The notes: generated by a model not told the origin, from the letters alone. 64,000 nt of DNA from Blasia pusilla (GCA_050084515.1 CM114271.1:42098001-42162000), one strand, 5' to 3'; positions 1 to 13,330 are shown, counted from the stretch's first letter. Made by a program: numbers and translations.

Positions 1-1
1 C

Positions 2-3000
2 CAGGAGAAGGGAAAGAAAGTAAGATTTGAAGGTGGTGGCAGGAACAGCCCTCAGCAGCACGAATTAGCAACAACTGAGACGTCACGGTTTTCATTTCAG
101 AAGGATAAGAATACGGGTGAGCTCCCAACGTTTGGCGAGCATCCACTTTCGATCCAGAAGGACCAGGGCGCTGTGCAGGAGAGCGAGGAGATACGACTGA
201 AGGGCAAGCTGAGGTGGTTGTTCGAACAGGACCGAATGTTTTGGGAGTCCAACGACATTAAAATTTCCCGTGAGGGCTCAGAAGTGTTCTCTCCCAAACC
301 AAAATGTCTACCGTTCGAGAACATTGTACGTGGGAGCAAAGCGCGCGAGTCCAAGAAGAGCAACGCCTCCAACGTCTCACAACAATCAGCAGCAGCGGCA
401 GCAGCAGCAGACCTCAGGAGGACTGCATCGTTCGAAAAGTTGGCCGTTGATCACAGGCTGGGAGAGTCCAGCCATGTCAAGGTGCCGGGAGAAGAAATGC
501 CGCAAGTGCATCCAACAAACAAGAGGTTTGTTTCCACTAACAAGCAGTGGGAGTCCAACCAAAACAAGGTCAGGGACTCGAGCCATGCGAACGTGCCGCG
601 AGGTGAAACTCCTGAATTCGATCCCTTGAAGAAGTTCTCCTCTTCCAACAAGAACAGGGAGCTGAAGAACGCGAAGATTTCGAGGGAGGGAGGCTCCAGC
701 ATCGATCAGTCGGTGGATTTGCACGTGAAAATTAACACAGCGAAGCTGCAAGACGATTTCTGTAGTGCCGATCAGTCGAAGAAGCCGCAGGCTTCCGTTA
801 AAGTTCACTGGGATTACAGCAAAACCAAAGTTCCAAAGGACGAAAGCGCAACACTCGTAGAAGTGACTGATCACGCAAGGAAGCTGCTTTCTATAACGTC
901 GCGGTCGGAGTCCAAGAATGCGAAACTGGCACCTGACACAAGCTTCCGATTTCAATTGAAATCCTCACCCGCACGTCCAGTTTATAAATTCCCCGACTTC
1001 CAACATGCTTCCGAGAATGACAGTCGTGACTTCCGCGGGAGGGAGACAGATATGTCTCAACTAGATCTTGGTGGGGAAGAATACTTCACCGACTACGAGG
1101 ACGCGCTGAATTCACGGCATTCGAGCGAGCTCTCGTTTTCTGGAGACAGCGATGATCAAGCGAAAGGTTACTCCACTCCCAGGGAATCGGAGAACGTGGA
1201 AGAGCTCAGGGAACAAGCGGCTTTTCTGAAAGCCAAATGCGATCTGCTTTCTAAAGAGAAGGACGTCGCAGTTCGCAAGTGGAAACGCGGCTGTGTCGAA
1301 ATTGACCAGGCAGCGCAGATGGCCCAAGCACTACGATCCTCAATAGAGACTCTTCTGGAGGTATGGGAAGTTCGCTCACAACACCGGATTTCATTTTTCT
1401 TCCGTCGGTCTGGTTGTCAACCATTCAATTTCTTTTTATAATATTTCTCGGAGCCTGACTGGACGTGACAACTGATTTCCATCTCGAGTCTCCGGGAAGA
1501 CAAGCAACGTCACCGTAAGTACTCGGTTGTACGATCACTATGCGTATGACCTGCTTGCTTATTGATCGAAACGGATAGTCAGGTCAGAATTGCGACCAAG
1601 TTCCAAGTTTTCAGGGAAAAAGTAATATTCATCTGAAAATTATGGGTGAGGGTCTCTTACATTGTCAAACGGCCATTGTAGATTTATAATTGCAATTCCA
1701 GATCTTAAGATGTCCTGGTTGTCGTCAGGAATCTCTCGAACCGAGGCCATTTTCCGAGAACATCGTTGTTTTGGATTTTGACTCTTGGATGCCGAGGTTC
1801 GGAAGAAATGCTCTCCTCAGAATGACTCTAAGATAGTGCTGTGTGGTCGATGGTCGTCTTGAGCAGGTCAGTGTTAAAGATCCAAATGCTGTTCTTAAAA
1901 CTAAACACACCAGTCTCGAGGAGCACACGCAAGCGCTTAAAGCGCGAATGGAGAAGTTACGCAAGAGAAATGAGGAAGGTGCCAGAAAGCATCTGGAGAC
2001 GGAAAAGCGGAGCAACTCCTTGCGAGGCCGCATCGACACCCTCAAGAGAACCACGGAAGCACGAGCTCTTGGTAGCCCCGAGATACCTCGATTTACGGAG
2101 CAGAACGTCGAGGATCTGAAGGCTCGGCTCGAGAGGTTGATGCTTGCAACTAATTCGCGGGTGAGCTCAAACGACGCTCCGCTTCCTCAGGTGAGGCTTC
2201 TAGAGATGGCGATAGATTGGATGGCATAGATGGAATCGGTTGCAGTGTTCCATTCAATCACATAATGCAGACAAACTTTCGTGGCCACCTTTCTTTCGTA
2301 CGAACGTACATGCCATTGTTTCGAATTGTCGCGTGAGAGCTTAAGATCCACCTGAAAATGCCAGATTGGACGAGTGTGACGCGCAATAGACAATACGTAT
2401 GCGTCTATCCAAATCAATGACAGGTCTAGTAATATTGGTTTCCATGGGATTGACTTCTTGTGTACTCGATATATGCACTCACTGTCTTGGTTTGCTTATC
2501 GGCATGCCCAAAATCATGTCATATGCAACTTTGTGCAGTGCTTTGCTGGAAAGTGTCCCTCTCGACTTTTTCTCTTTATTCATGTCTTGCCTGCAGCAAT
2601 CTTCCGCAGTGATTGGTTTGAATTGGTTGGTGTTGATTTCCCAATCTGAGACTTCGCAACCAATGTGAATGGGTGTGGATGGCGCTCAGGTGACAGACGA
2701 AAGTGACCACGTTCTTTCCAGGAGTAAGGAGAAGCTAAAGAAGGCTTCAAAGACGACACCACTTCATGAGGTAAGTGTCTTCAAAAAGAATTTGCAAATC
2801 GCTTCCGAAGTCCCAAGATTGAAGGGAAGTGTCATAGCATATCCAAACTTCGTCGTTCTCTTTGGTCGCCTCGTATGTGGCATATTGGCTCTGCTGCTTA
2901 AATGCCCATCCCAAGAACGAGTGGAACATTGTGATTGATCTTCGTGATTGATCTTCATGAATCCAAATTTTAAGTTTGACAGAACCTACTAATGTAATTG

Positions 3001-4978
3001 TAGCTTTCTTATGAGGCTATCCAATAGTGCAGTTGACAAGTAACAACCATAAGAGAAGGTGAGTGTGTAGGGTTTGTTTCAGATCAAACGTTGGCGTAGC
3101 TATCCAAACTCTGAAGAACACATGGAAAGAAAAATAATTGTATTTGCATAATGGTAAGGGCCAACCAGCACACCAAGCTCTTGACAATAAAGCTTTGGGA
3201 TCTTAAACTCTCTTACAGAAAGCAGAATTGAAGATGAAGAGCTGGTATAATTCGCTGTCAGCAGAGCTGACAGGGCAAGATGCAGTTCACATGAATGCCA
3301 GATTAGACAAGTGTGATTCATTCGAGAATGCGTGTACCCAAGAACCGAGTGGTGCTGCAACGCCAGCGACCTCCCAGGCAACCTCCAAACAGGTAGGGCG
3401 TGTCGAGAATTGCGATGGATTCAGGCTGAGTCCATGTGTTTTCTATTCAGCAAGATGCGTACCCTTTGAATTGCAATGATGTCTAATATGTCGAGAAATG
3501 ATGCTGCAATTTGGCTGAGAATTTTCTTAAAAAAGAATGATTACATACAACATCAAAACGATTCATTTAGAACTTAGTGACATGCAGTACCTGCTCGCCT
3601 ATGAGTTCTGGAACATACAAAGGTACTAGATTCAAGTTGATTCTTGAATGAGGGGGGTCATTCATAAGCCTGGGCGATGGAAGTCTGGGCATACGATATC
3701 GGGTCGTTGATATGCGATGCGCACCTTCATACGAAAAAACTAGCACTCACTGAATCTGGTGGGTCGACGCAGGTGAGCCCCTTGCATCCCATGCATCATG
3801 GAGAATGGTTGAAGGATCCGGGGAGTGCACATTCTTCAGAGGACACCAAGATGAAGGTGATCCACAAAATCGCTGAGGAAGTTAAGGCGGAGTCAGAACA
3901 GTGGTTCCAAGTGCAGGAGCTTCTACAACGTGTCGGAGAAGACATGAAAACCTTGCAAGAGGCTTGCAGTACATGGGAAAGACGTGCCATCCTTGCTGAA
4001 GCCCAGGTTGTCTCCATGCATCAGGAGGTGGGTGAGCAAGCACATCCTCCCAACAAAATCATCTCAAATCTCCTATGGTGAACGAATCATGTGTATTCTC
4101 TATTTGGAGTTTGGTACTACATCGATTATAAATCTGCTTGACTCCTTGTGAGCATAGTGTTTGCTAAATCTTGCATGCCCAAGTAACCCCACTGCGTTTC
4201 ACAAGTCACTAACCTTCCGATGTCACTTGGCATTTTACCATCATTTTGGACACAGGAGCAGAGAAAGAAGGAGAGACTACAAATCGGCGATCAGAAGATT
4301 GCAGAGCTGCAAAGTGAAATCTTGAGGCTTAGAGACATCGTCGACGACGTACGAAAACAATTGGCAGCCCTTGATCCATGTAGGTGGTTTGAAACTCCCA
4401 ACAAGTTTGGCTACTATGCCTTGGTTCCCGTGGCTAGACCCTCTTCCCCTAGGAAATGCTCATGTGAAGCCAAATGCCAGTCTAGTCGTGATGGTGACTG
4501 CAAAACCACGAACGCAAAGGTAGAGAAGCATAATGGTGACGATGTGGACGAACGCGGACAATCCAGCTCCTATTCTTCTCCAAATATGAGTACCAAACGA
4601 GACTCCAAACTCCCCAGCCAGCAGTGGGCGGCAGAGATTGCACAAGCTGAAGAAGATGAAATCTTGCAGGGTAAGATGGGACAACATCCGCCGCATCTTT
4701 CAAGGTTGGAATTTTCGCAAGAGCACGAACGACCTGGGAGTGGAAAACAGGACAATGGCTCGAGGTCTGGAGCTAATAAAGAAGGATTGAAGGGCAGTGC
4801 ATCCTTTGGATCTCACCAACAGTTGAGTGTTGAAATGCAAGCTGTTAGAGAACGATTCCTCTCTCAAGAAGATCTCTCGAGGTGCTACGACTTGAACCTT
4901 GCCGTGGCTCGCTCACCACTCAAGAGTGTTCTGGGGAACATAGCTGCTTTGTCTAAGGAGAATCAGAGGCCTTTTTGA
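2..4978 (+). CDS. Long coiled-coil protein, 3' part of a six-exon gene (5' end outside window)
   Basis: I do not recognise the family. Six exons fit: 2-1360, 1867-2190, 2690-2770, 3219-3392, 3773-4027 and 4256-4978 (TGA). Every junction is phase 0, each donor is GT after a complete codon (for example CTGGAG|gtatgg, CATGAG|gtaagt) and each acceptor is CAG, so about 971 codons join in one frame. The frame is open from base 2, so the true start lies upstream. Exon 1 encodes a Ser/Lys-rich, probably disordered region with degenerate repeats around a KVPGEE / NVPRGE / KISREG motif, then an acidic patch (EEYFTDYEDAL). The end of exon 1 and exons 2, 5 and the start of exon 6 are rich in heptad-like Glu/Lys/Leu (LKARMEKLRKRNEEGARK; LQSEILRLRDIVDDVRKQL), indicating coiled coils. 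The C-terminus is Ser-rich and ends KENQRPF. A short extra exon near 1491-1514, or a longer exon 2, cannot be excluded. A cytoskeletal or scaffold role would be a guess. Confidence 0.75.
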
Positions 4979-7440
4979 AGCTTCTACGGTTTCTCCTCTG
5001 CACGACTTTTACGTCTTCTCCACAACTTCCCATGCAGTCGACCTTCGGCATTTCTTCTTTCGTTCCGCTTTGATTCGCGAGCATATTTTTTCGTAGATTT
5101 GTCGCCATAGCAGTTCTTACCAGTTTCTGGAGAGACAAACCCAGTCAGGCTCGTGTTGGGATTTCGAACTCTTTGTACACTACATTCTTTGTATAGAAAT
5201 TTCATTACATGGTTCAGCGTCCGACCTCATTGGCATTCACTCCCAGCCGCACTAAAGTTTGTAGATGAGTGTGCTCGCAGGGTCAATATATAAAGTTTGT
5301 CAATGAGTGCAAGCATCTGCGATAGAGAGTGAGTACGGGGTTAAGTGTGGCAAGTGTGGAGCTCGTCCTCCGCTCGTTTCCCTCACCGCAAGATCTGTTG
5401 GATGTGGACGCTCAATCTCGTGTAACGAACAAAGCCCGTGATGTGGATCCACGTCTATACTCTTACGGGAGGAAGGTGTTGAAATGCGGAGTCGATTTAA
5501 CCATTCATCAGGCACTATGAAATGTGCTTATTTTTTAACATGGGACAAAGGAGGACAAATGGAGACTCGGAGAGGAGTAGTGGCACGCAAGAAAACCCTA
5601 ATAGTTAGGTAATGTCATTTCTTGCTTGGCCACGAGTGTTTCCTTGCACTAGTAAATTGCTTGGACTGGATTTTCCCCCGCAAAATCTAGATGAAGTGAC
5701 TCCTCGTCCCTTCACTTCATTTGGTAATCAAGTTTATGCTTTGTTCTAAATTATGAGTCACGTCCAAAAACATGTCCCTGGTAACTTATGACCCTCTACA
5801 TCCTCTAGTCTATATTAGTTTATTACAACGTGAATTCCTCCGAGCAAGGTTTGAGCACATCCACATAACATTTGTGGTTCAAACCCTTTTCTAACATGAG
5901 CCATTTCCATGCGTTAGTTCCACGGTAAATGGACAGACATAGTTTCTTAAAAGTGATGAATAGAAACCCAAATCAAGATGATTTGAATTGCTTTAGGGCT
6001 CCACAGTTGTATTTGTATGACCCAATATAGTGAACATTTTTTCTAATGTTAGTTTTCTTAAGTCAAATACATACTTTTTTCTTAAATGAAGTTAGGATGA
6101 TAGTTGCAACAGGTCTTATGGGTAAAGGTCGTCCTTACCAAGGCTAGTGAATGTGAAGTCGACTTTTCACTATGACGTCAACGAATGCCACGTGTACTCC
6201 GCTCTCTTGAAAAGCTTCCGAAAGGCATGGACTTAGTGAACTTCAAAGTTACTATTGAAAGTTACATACAATATTACAAGTTGAAATAACAAGCAAATTT
6301 TTTCAAAATTTAGTATATAAAAAATCCTTCCATACTGCATGGGAGAATTGCAATCTAAATTTTCACGCGGGATTAATTAGTATGGAGTAAGATGAAAGTT
6401 TTTATGGATGAATGTGTATACTAATGGGATGATGCAATTTTGACATGTACCACTAAACTTCTCTCAAAATTGTTAAAGAGAGTGGAGTTAATCATCACGG
6501 TCCCATACGGTTCTAATTAGTTTCGATTGAAATGGAATTCTCAAGTAAATATACTAATTCATGGTTTGGCACATGAGGGCGTAGATATTGTATGTTTTCG
6601 GGGGTGTTGCGAGGATAGTTATTGGTCAAAAGGACCAAGATCTAAGTTTGACATAGCACAACAATAATTGTTAGAGTACCATAAATACCTCTCTAATTCT
6701 CCGGGAATTAGGAATTTTTCAAAAAAAATAAATTTCCGCTGTCATTAGAATTTATCATGTATGTTTTCCATCATGAGAGTTTTTCGAACTTAACCCCTAA
6801 ATGCCCAACCCTCCAAAAAGAAATTTCCTCTGGGTTTGAGGAGGGAACGTCCTTATCTTATGAACCTACCGCGTTCTTTTAATCTTTGAACCAAAAATCT
6901 CCATATTATGTCTCCACGAAAAAAATTTTTTTATAAAATTGCATTTCCAAGTGTGATCATACATCTAGACCTGAAAATTTGGAGGAGGCATGGATTCAGA
7001 AAGACGCTTCCAATTAAGAAGAAATTGAAGGGTGAATCTAGACCCTCCTCTTTGGGTCCTTCCTACCCCGTCGAGGCTCAAATTTCCCATTCTGGATTCA
7101 AAATAGAGAAAAAACCATGGATGGAAAAAGCTCATGGAAAAAAGATGTCAATTGATGAGAGAAAACTTTAGAAGATAAAAATGAGGGAAAAGGGAGCTCA
7201 AAGTTTCCTAAAGCGTCGAGCATGATGAACTTCCCTATGAAAATATGAAAGGTTCAATATTCAATATATCTTCGTATCTTATGGGACGAAAAAATTATTA
7301 AAAAGGATACAAGATGTTCAAAATTAATTTATACCATCTTGAATTTTCCAACTCCTTCAATGTTCTACACTAGAATAAGAAGTTAACGAATAAATTACAT
7401 TTCAATTTTGGGAGGAAATTTTCAACAAAAAATTGTTTCA
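4979..7440. other. 3' flank and AT-rich intergenic DNA, no gene seen
   Basis: The first few hundred bases are probably the 3' UTR of the coiled-coil gene. Beyond about 5500 the DNA is AT-rich with short chance frames on both strands and no recognisable domain. I see no RNA gene or clear element here. Confidence 0.5.
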
Positions 7441-9420
7441 TGAAAGTTTTATTTCATGAGGGCTGAGGATTATCTCTCGAGGCCTTCGCCTGGCGAGTAG
7501 GAGTTGACTCCGGATGAGCTTAAAGTTCTTCACACTCCCGGACGAAAACAAGCAAACTCAGGAAGACTTCAAATTCCTGGTTCGCAGAATTGAGCAATAT
7601 CTGATAATAGGGTTGTCAATTTACAGGCTATCCGGAATCGTCCGTGTTCGGGGGCCGGCCCGGAAAGCCATCGGGTTACTCCCGGAATAGAAGGAGGGCG
7701 GAAGATTTGCGCTAGCCCGTGTAGTCGATGAATGTCAGCTGCGAGCCTTAATTTTACGGAGAACTGAAAGCGGGCAAGAATCACTCAAAAGAAGCGCCAA
7801 AACGGGTAGCTCCCGTTTGGGATCCAGCGAGTCCCGGGATAGAGGGATCCGGGGATCCCTAAAGCCCGGATAGCGGGTATTATGACCACCCTAATATCTG
7901 CGTATTCTCCGTCGCCATGTCACTTACCATGTCTCATCCGAAACGCGTTGAGTACGAAAACTCCCGCTGATTCGCCAGACCGGAGAGGTCAGGACATTTT
8001 GCCATCACCGGGAAAGCAAAGCAACAGAGGGACGACATGCTATAGGTCCAAGTGCATGAATTTTAAAGGACACGATGGTCGGTGTGGAGCCAAGAGCAAT
8101 CTGCGTGAGTAGCCAAATACAGTGCAAGAGTGGAGACATGATGAGGCCTCTTGGACTCCGTTCTCTTGGGTGAAGATTTCGATACTCAGGACACAAACAA
8201 TGAACATTGATTTTGGACCAAGTCATCTCCTTAGTCCCGAAGGAAGGATAGTCCAATAACTGCTCTGCAGTCTTGGACTATCGTGAGGGCGAGGGCAAGC
8301 CCAAGCGCGTGGACTTGCTATTCCTTCATGGAGAAAGTGTTTGAGTCAGACAGAGAAAGAGCGAGAAGATAATCTGAAGATTATCAGCATTATTGGACGA
8401 AGTGCATGGTCAGCCTGAAAGGACTCAAGGGCGAGGAAGCGAAGGCCTTGAGAGATGATGAGGCGCCTCGCTCGTGGATATCGGAAGGATCACGGTTTGG
8501 TGAAAGCGGTACTAAACTTAAGTAAAGGGCTAGGGGGCCAGCGGGGGCTACGATAAGAGTGGGATGACCGATCGCTTTGATGAAAGCAGTAGTAAATTCT
8601 CGAGGATGGTCGCTGACAAACGAAAAGGAAGCTTCGCATTCCATGCTGTACCAGTATACCCCAGATTCCACAATGTAACCATATCTGGTATCTGGGGAAC
8701 TTGGGGATCTCGACCGGTCGAACCCCCTCCTTTCTATCCCGATGGGGTTTCCATCCAAGTTTCTATTTCTGGGGGACTCGGGAGTGAATCGGACGGGATG
8801 CACAAGCTAATAAATACTCTCCTTCAAAAAGATGACAGATCTCTGATCAACGGATCCTCGGTGGGTCCTCCAAGATTGATCAGATCGAACCGGTAACCAT
8901 AAAACCCATCCCTTAGGGTGCTGATTGTAGCTTCTGCAGAAGCTACTAGAATTTCAATGCAAGGAAAGGTAACAGCTCCCACGAGAGGCACAAGATGTGA
9001 GTACAGTGTCAGGTAGCGAGCGTACACCAAATATGCAATACGATGGCGCTCTACATATCAGCCTCGCTACTTGGGTAAACCATGTTTTGCGGCATGGGTT
9101 AACCGAGTAAGATTTCAATCGAGGCCAAACACTTTATTCAAGAAAAGAAAAACCAGCATAATAGAACGGGATAGGAAAATCTATCAGAAGTATAGGAAGG
9201 AGGTATTCGTAGAGTTGAGGAACTCCGGCCACAATCGGCCGGGGAGAAGGAAAGGTGGAAACCCCCTCATCGAAGGAGAGATAAGGTTTTGTTTTGTCCA
9301 TGAAAGCTGCCCTCCGAATTATCTAGTTGTGATTTTGCCTCACCGTGTCCTATTCAGAGGACGAATACATGCGGACATGACCTCAAAGTCTCACAAGAGA
9401 AACCTGCAAGTCTAAGACAT
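7440..9420. other. GC-richer patch of unknown origin
   Basis: Base composition rises abruptly compared with both flanks. From 7600 to 7880 there are many short CCCGG/CCGGG-containing dyads (for example around 7800-7816, aacgggtagctcccgtt). From 8400 to 9415 several overlapping frames stay open on both strands, but none gives a protein I can name. The texture recalls organelle DNA moved into the nucleus, but I could not match it to a specific mitochondrial or plastid gene, so this stays a suspicion. Confidence 0.25.
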
Positions 9421-9689
9421 AACAACAAAATTGCTTTCGATCACCTACATCAAACAAAAGTCATAAAAAATTATTCATGTGAAATAAACATACTTTTCTT
9501 AATTCCTCTACCGAAAATCTCTCACAAGTTGAGCATGCTTTCAATGGGTGGCAATTTTTTATGAAATTTTCCACCCATAATCCTCCACTAATTAAACACA
9601 TCTCAAAATCCCTTGGAACACTAATCTCATATAAGCTAAGTACACCCTAAAGAATTGCATTGAAACGTCACACAATAGGAGGATGTAGT

Positions 9690-12400
9690 TTGTATGAATG
9701 TGCTCCCTTCATAGGGGGGCCAATGTGGCAATTGTAGTAGCACCTACTATCCGCATGGAGGAGACACTTGAAGGAGTTGTCTACCCAAGTGCTAGGACTA
9801 AGACCAACTTAGTACCACATATATTGAACCCCTTGGTTCAGTTCTTCCAAGAGTTGGAGAGGAGCTACCATGGGATGAGAACTAACAAGATCAAATCGAT
9901 TCATGAATTTCAGAAAAGATCGGGAGAGAATCTATGGAGGTATATGCACATCTTCAATGGTTGATCACAACTACTAAGGATGTGATAGAGGCATAGGCGG
10001 TTCAATTTTGGTATTAAACCCCTTCAAGAATAAACCGTGGACTACAAAGGAGAGTGTGGGATGCAACTCTTTTACATGAATCATGACGGTTCATCTATCT
10101 AGTTTGAATTTATGTTGCCAAACCATACTGAGAGAGTGTTGTTGGCAAACACATCATCTTTGAGGGAGATAACACAAGTAACAATGTCTCCATCGGTGGT
10201 ACAAGGCATTGCTCTTATGTTAGGAAGCATGGCTTAGGTTTTCCTTGTTGGACGTGTGGAGGATCACATCATCCACGAGATTTTCGACAATAGAGTGAAG
10301 TGCATGCAGTACTCTTGTTGAATATGAGGTGTGCCATGGTAAGGTACCCTTACCTCAAGATGATGATAGCCAGAGATATGGCCATAAACATGAGAGATAT
10401 TTTCATCTCCGTCCATGAGTTGCACCAAGATGGAGGGCGAGGATTTGGAGTCAGACTCAGGTAGTAGAGGAGGAGGTGTAGGAGGTTGAGGACTTGGTGG
10501 AGGTAGAGCCGCACCACTTTCTAGAGCGAGTGGAGGACTCATATTTGAGGCAACTACAATAAGGATTGCTAAATTGGAGCAACGCATTGAGGCTATGACA
10601 ATCCAATAAGCATCTACATGACGTGGAAGAGGCCCATCAACTTTGAGATATTCCCATGCCTAGGATAATGTAGGAGATCTAGGAGATATGGGATTTCTTA
10701 GCAACACTATATAGGCGGATGCAAATGCACTGGTTACAAGAGGCATAATGAGGGATTTTAAGCTACTAGGATAAAATGTGGAGTTGAATCCCTAGAGAGG
10801 GGAAGGTGGCAAGCACGCCAAACCTTCTCAGTTATTTATATTATCAAAGGCTCTTATTGGACCCCAACGATGGTCTCTAGACATTCTTTGAGGAGTATTG
10901 TTGTCATAGATATTGATACATTGAGAAGAGCGGGTGAGTAACGTATGTCTACCATAGGTATGCTACATTTGACATGGCCTCCCACTAGCACATTATAAGA
11001 GGGGACAATGCCTTTGTGTAGAGTCCCACTATTTTTGCCGAGGGACTTCATGATATCTGAAGCTAGGTCGACCATCCAAGATATTTTGATTAGCAGCTAC
11101 ATTCTATGAGAGCAATGGTTTTGGGTCTTCTTATGCAAGGATTTGCACAAGAAATGTGGCGAACATAGTACTAGTCTGACATATCCTTAAAGCACGTGGT
11201 TGATACAAGGCCAAGTGAAAGTTGGCATGGAGTAGCGGCAAGAGTGGTGGAGTTGGTAGCTAGACCAGGGATAGAGTGAGTAGTTGTTCCACAAGTAGTT
11301 GTTGTGTTGGACAACCGAGATGGAGTATTCCTAAGGGTTGGTCCGTTTGGAGTTGTGTATCAACGGCAAGTTGTTCCTCTTGAGTTAGGGGCACAACCCC
11401 TTATGTTGGGAAAGGCGGCATGTTTAGCGATGGGGTTGCAAAAGTATTAGATCATTCCATGTCCATTCATTATTCAAAATTCATTGGGAGAGATTTCCCC
11501 AAAAAAATATGTGACTCGTGAGGAGATTATAGCGAGCCAACGATCCTATAGATAGTGCAATGGTGGAAACATGAGCATTGGTGAAGCCAACCGAGTGCTA
11601 CAATATGATGGTAGGGGCTATAAATATATATTATCCCCTATGATTTATACTAGAATTTTGGGGGGAGATAGCCTCCCATCGACCAGGTTGGCAGTCGGAT
11701 GAGGGATGAAGTAGACAACTACGTGTGCAATATGCAAGGAGACTTGATGGTTCACTCCAAGGATCGTCCACAACTTATTGCGAAGCACAATGTTTTCCCA
11801 AAGATTGATTAGAGGGGAACACCCATATAGAGGATACTCATGTGGAGGATACTTCTGAGGAGTAGCATGCAATGACAAGAATAGCAACACCTATTGGCAA
11901 CACTTCTTTAGCTTTGTGGGAGACAAGCATTAATATGTATAGGAGTGTAGACAAGATTGCAAGGAAGGAATGGAGCTAAGCCTATGCTCTAGAGTAAGAT
12001 GGGACAGAGTTACTTTGTGCTCTAGGAGTGGAGATGTTGACATCCTTAAACACAACATTGATTGTGTGGTAGTATCCCAATGAGGATGTATATATACTAG
12101 ATCTCTTTGGAGGGATTAGTACTACTTTGGTTGCAATGTTGCAAGCCATAGTGTGAGTACAATAGTACTTGAATGTTGATAGGGATGAGACTACAGGTAG
12201 CGTCTCATTACATCATGTGATGAGACTAGTCTCATATTATCCTCATTTCTTGTCAGTAGTTGCAGTTAGGGGATATTAGCATGTATTTTCAGCCGATATT
12301 TAGTTGTTGGGGGCACAATATCTAGAAAGGGTTGATTTGATTCATTTTTTGGTCGAAGGATGACCATGTTATATGCCTGCTTCCTTGACCTTTAGTCTTG
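9690..12400 (+). mobile_element. Degenerate Ty3/gypsy element: gag, zinc knuckle, protease, C5-methyltransferase
   Basis: A plus-strand retrotransposon remnant broken by many stops. Gag: 9698-9964 contains LVQFFQELERSYHG and the FQKRSGENLW motif typical of plant Ty3 gag. A CCHC-like knuckle follows near 10243-10275 (CWTCGGSHHPRD). An aspartic-protease-like stretch is readable at about 11376-11440 (LELGAQPLMLGKAA, where an Asp-Thr/Ser-Gly-Ala site would be expected). The frame then enters a DNA methyltransferase domain (separate entry). No reverse transcriptase in this orientation follows; the element is cut off by a solo-LTR-like repeat from about 12400. Assignment rests on family motifs; the edges are approximate. 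Confidence 0.7.
12058..12395 (+). pseudogene. C5-cytosine DNA methyltransferase domain carried by a Ty3/gypsy element (decayed)
   Basis: One frame (codon starting 12088) reads VYILDLFGGISTTLVAMLQA, a close match to motif I of C5-cytosine methyltransferases (DLFxGxG, the S-adenosylmethionine pocket). About 60 codons later the same frame reads RVDLIHFLVEG-stop-PC, matching the VDLVxAGxPCQ motif IV that holds the catalytic Cys (12343-12369), with Trp or a similar residue replaced by TGA. Between them LNVDRDE (12172-12192) sits where the acidic cofactor-binding motif is expected. Stops interrupt the frame at 12154, 12163, 12277, 12301 and 12361. They are TGA/TAG, as expected from C-to-T change at CGA, CAG or TGG codons. 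The copy is dead. Position after gag and protease shows it belongs to the retrotransposon and is not a host gene. Confidence 0.7.
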
Positions 12401-13330
12401 TATGTCGTGGAAGCTTGTGTTCAACAACTTACGCTCTCCTTATTCATGTGCAGCCAAACACACTCACATTAGCCATGGTTTGGATCATCTAGCCTTGCAT
12501 CTCTTGAGTCTTGGTCTCAAGCAACCCTTCAAGATCAACTGATCTAGATGGGGTCAGATATCAACCTTATCCCTCACTATCCAAGAACGGCAAGTCCTTC
12601 AAGACTTGGGAAAAACTTCCTTCATAGTGATTGTCTAGGAGCCTAAAATGGTGCTAGCATCCCTGATGATCCTAATTACAAAATATATCTTGAATGAGTC
12701 TCTAACTAAGACTAGATATCTAAGTCACAAAGCAAGATCCAAGGTTGGTATCCATAACTAGCCCACCTAGACTTGGCTTGGTGTCCAAACCCTTAGAACT
12801 AATCTTTCAATCCATCTTGTGCCCCTAGTTCACCCCCATGGTTCCTAAGGTATGGTTCAAGTTCCAAACACCTTTAGAGACCCTCCCCCCTTTTATATAG
12901 TTCTAGAGATCCCCACTCCTTCCCTACATTTAGGAAAGTCCGCTTGGGCCACTCTTTGTGACTCTTAACCCAACTATCATTCTGATAGCTTAGGGATGGT
13001 TTATAAATCTTCACTTATGAATTTTTCTATATTTTTAGTGCATTATAATTTTCTTCTCACAAGATTTTTAATGCCAATTATTCATCCTACCCCTTAATAG
13101 GCCTACCCCTTGACATTGAATTGTGTTCCAATAGCTAACCCGCTATTCCTTGTTTGGCTTACGTCTTAGTTTGTCGCATTCAACATAGTGACTTAGAAAC
13201 ATTTAGCTTCTTGTTCTTACTTAACCCTAGATCAACTTCCTTAAGCTAACCTAAGCTATCCAAATAAACTAACTAACTAAGCATGCTATCTAAGACTTCA
13301 CTTGCTCACAACACGTAAACATCCCACCTA
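12400..13330 (-). repeat. Degenerate copy of the TGTCGCGACCC solo-LTR family
   Basis: This aligns by eye with the 27827-28828 solo LTR in the same orientation. Shared blocks include a CAAACACACTCACATTAG-like stretch (12447-12468), the ACGGCAAGTCCTTCAAGACTTGG block (about 12588-12610), the CCTAAAATGG block (12642-12651) and the GATCCCCACTCC block (about 12908). It is much more diverged than the 27.8-kb copy and its ends cannot be fixed. Confidence 0.55.

Noticed and set aside
386-955. 189-codon minus-strand ORF
   Set aside because: It lies opposite exon 1 of the coiled-coil gene, whose frame is supported by five consistent phase-0 introns. It is a shadow frame.
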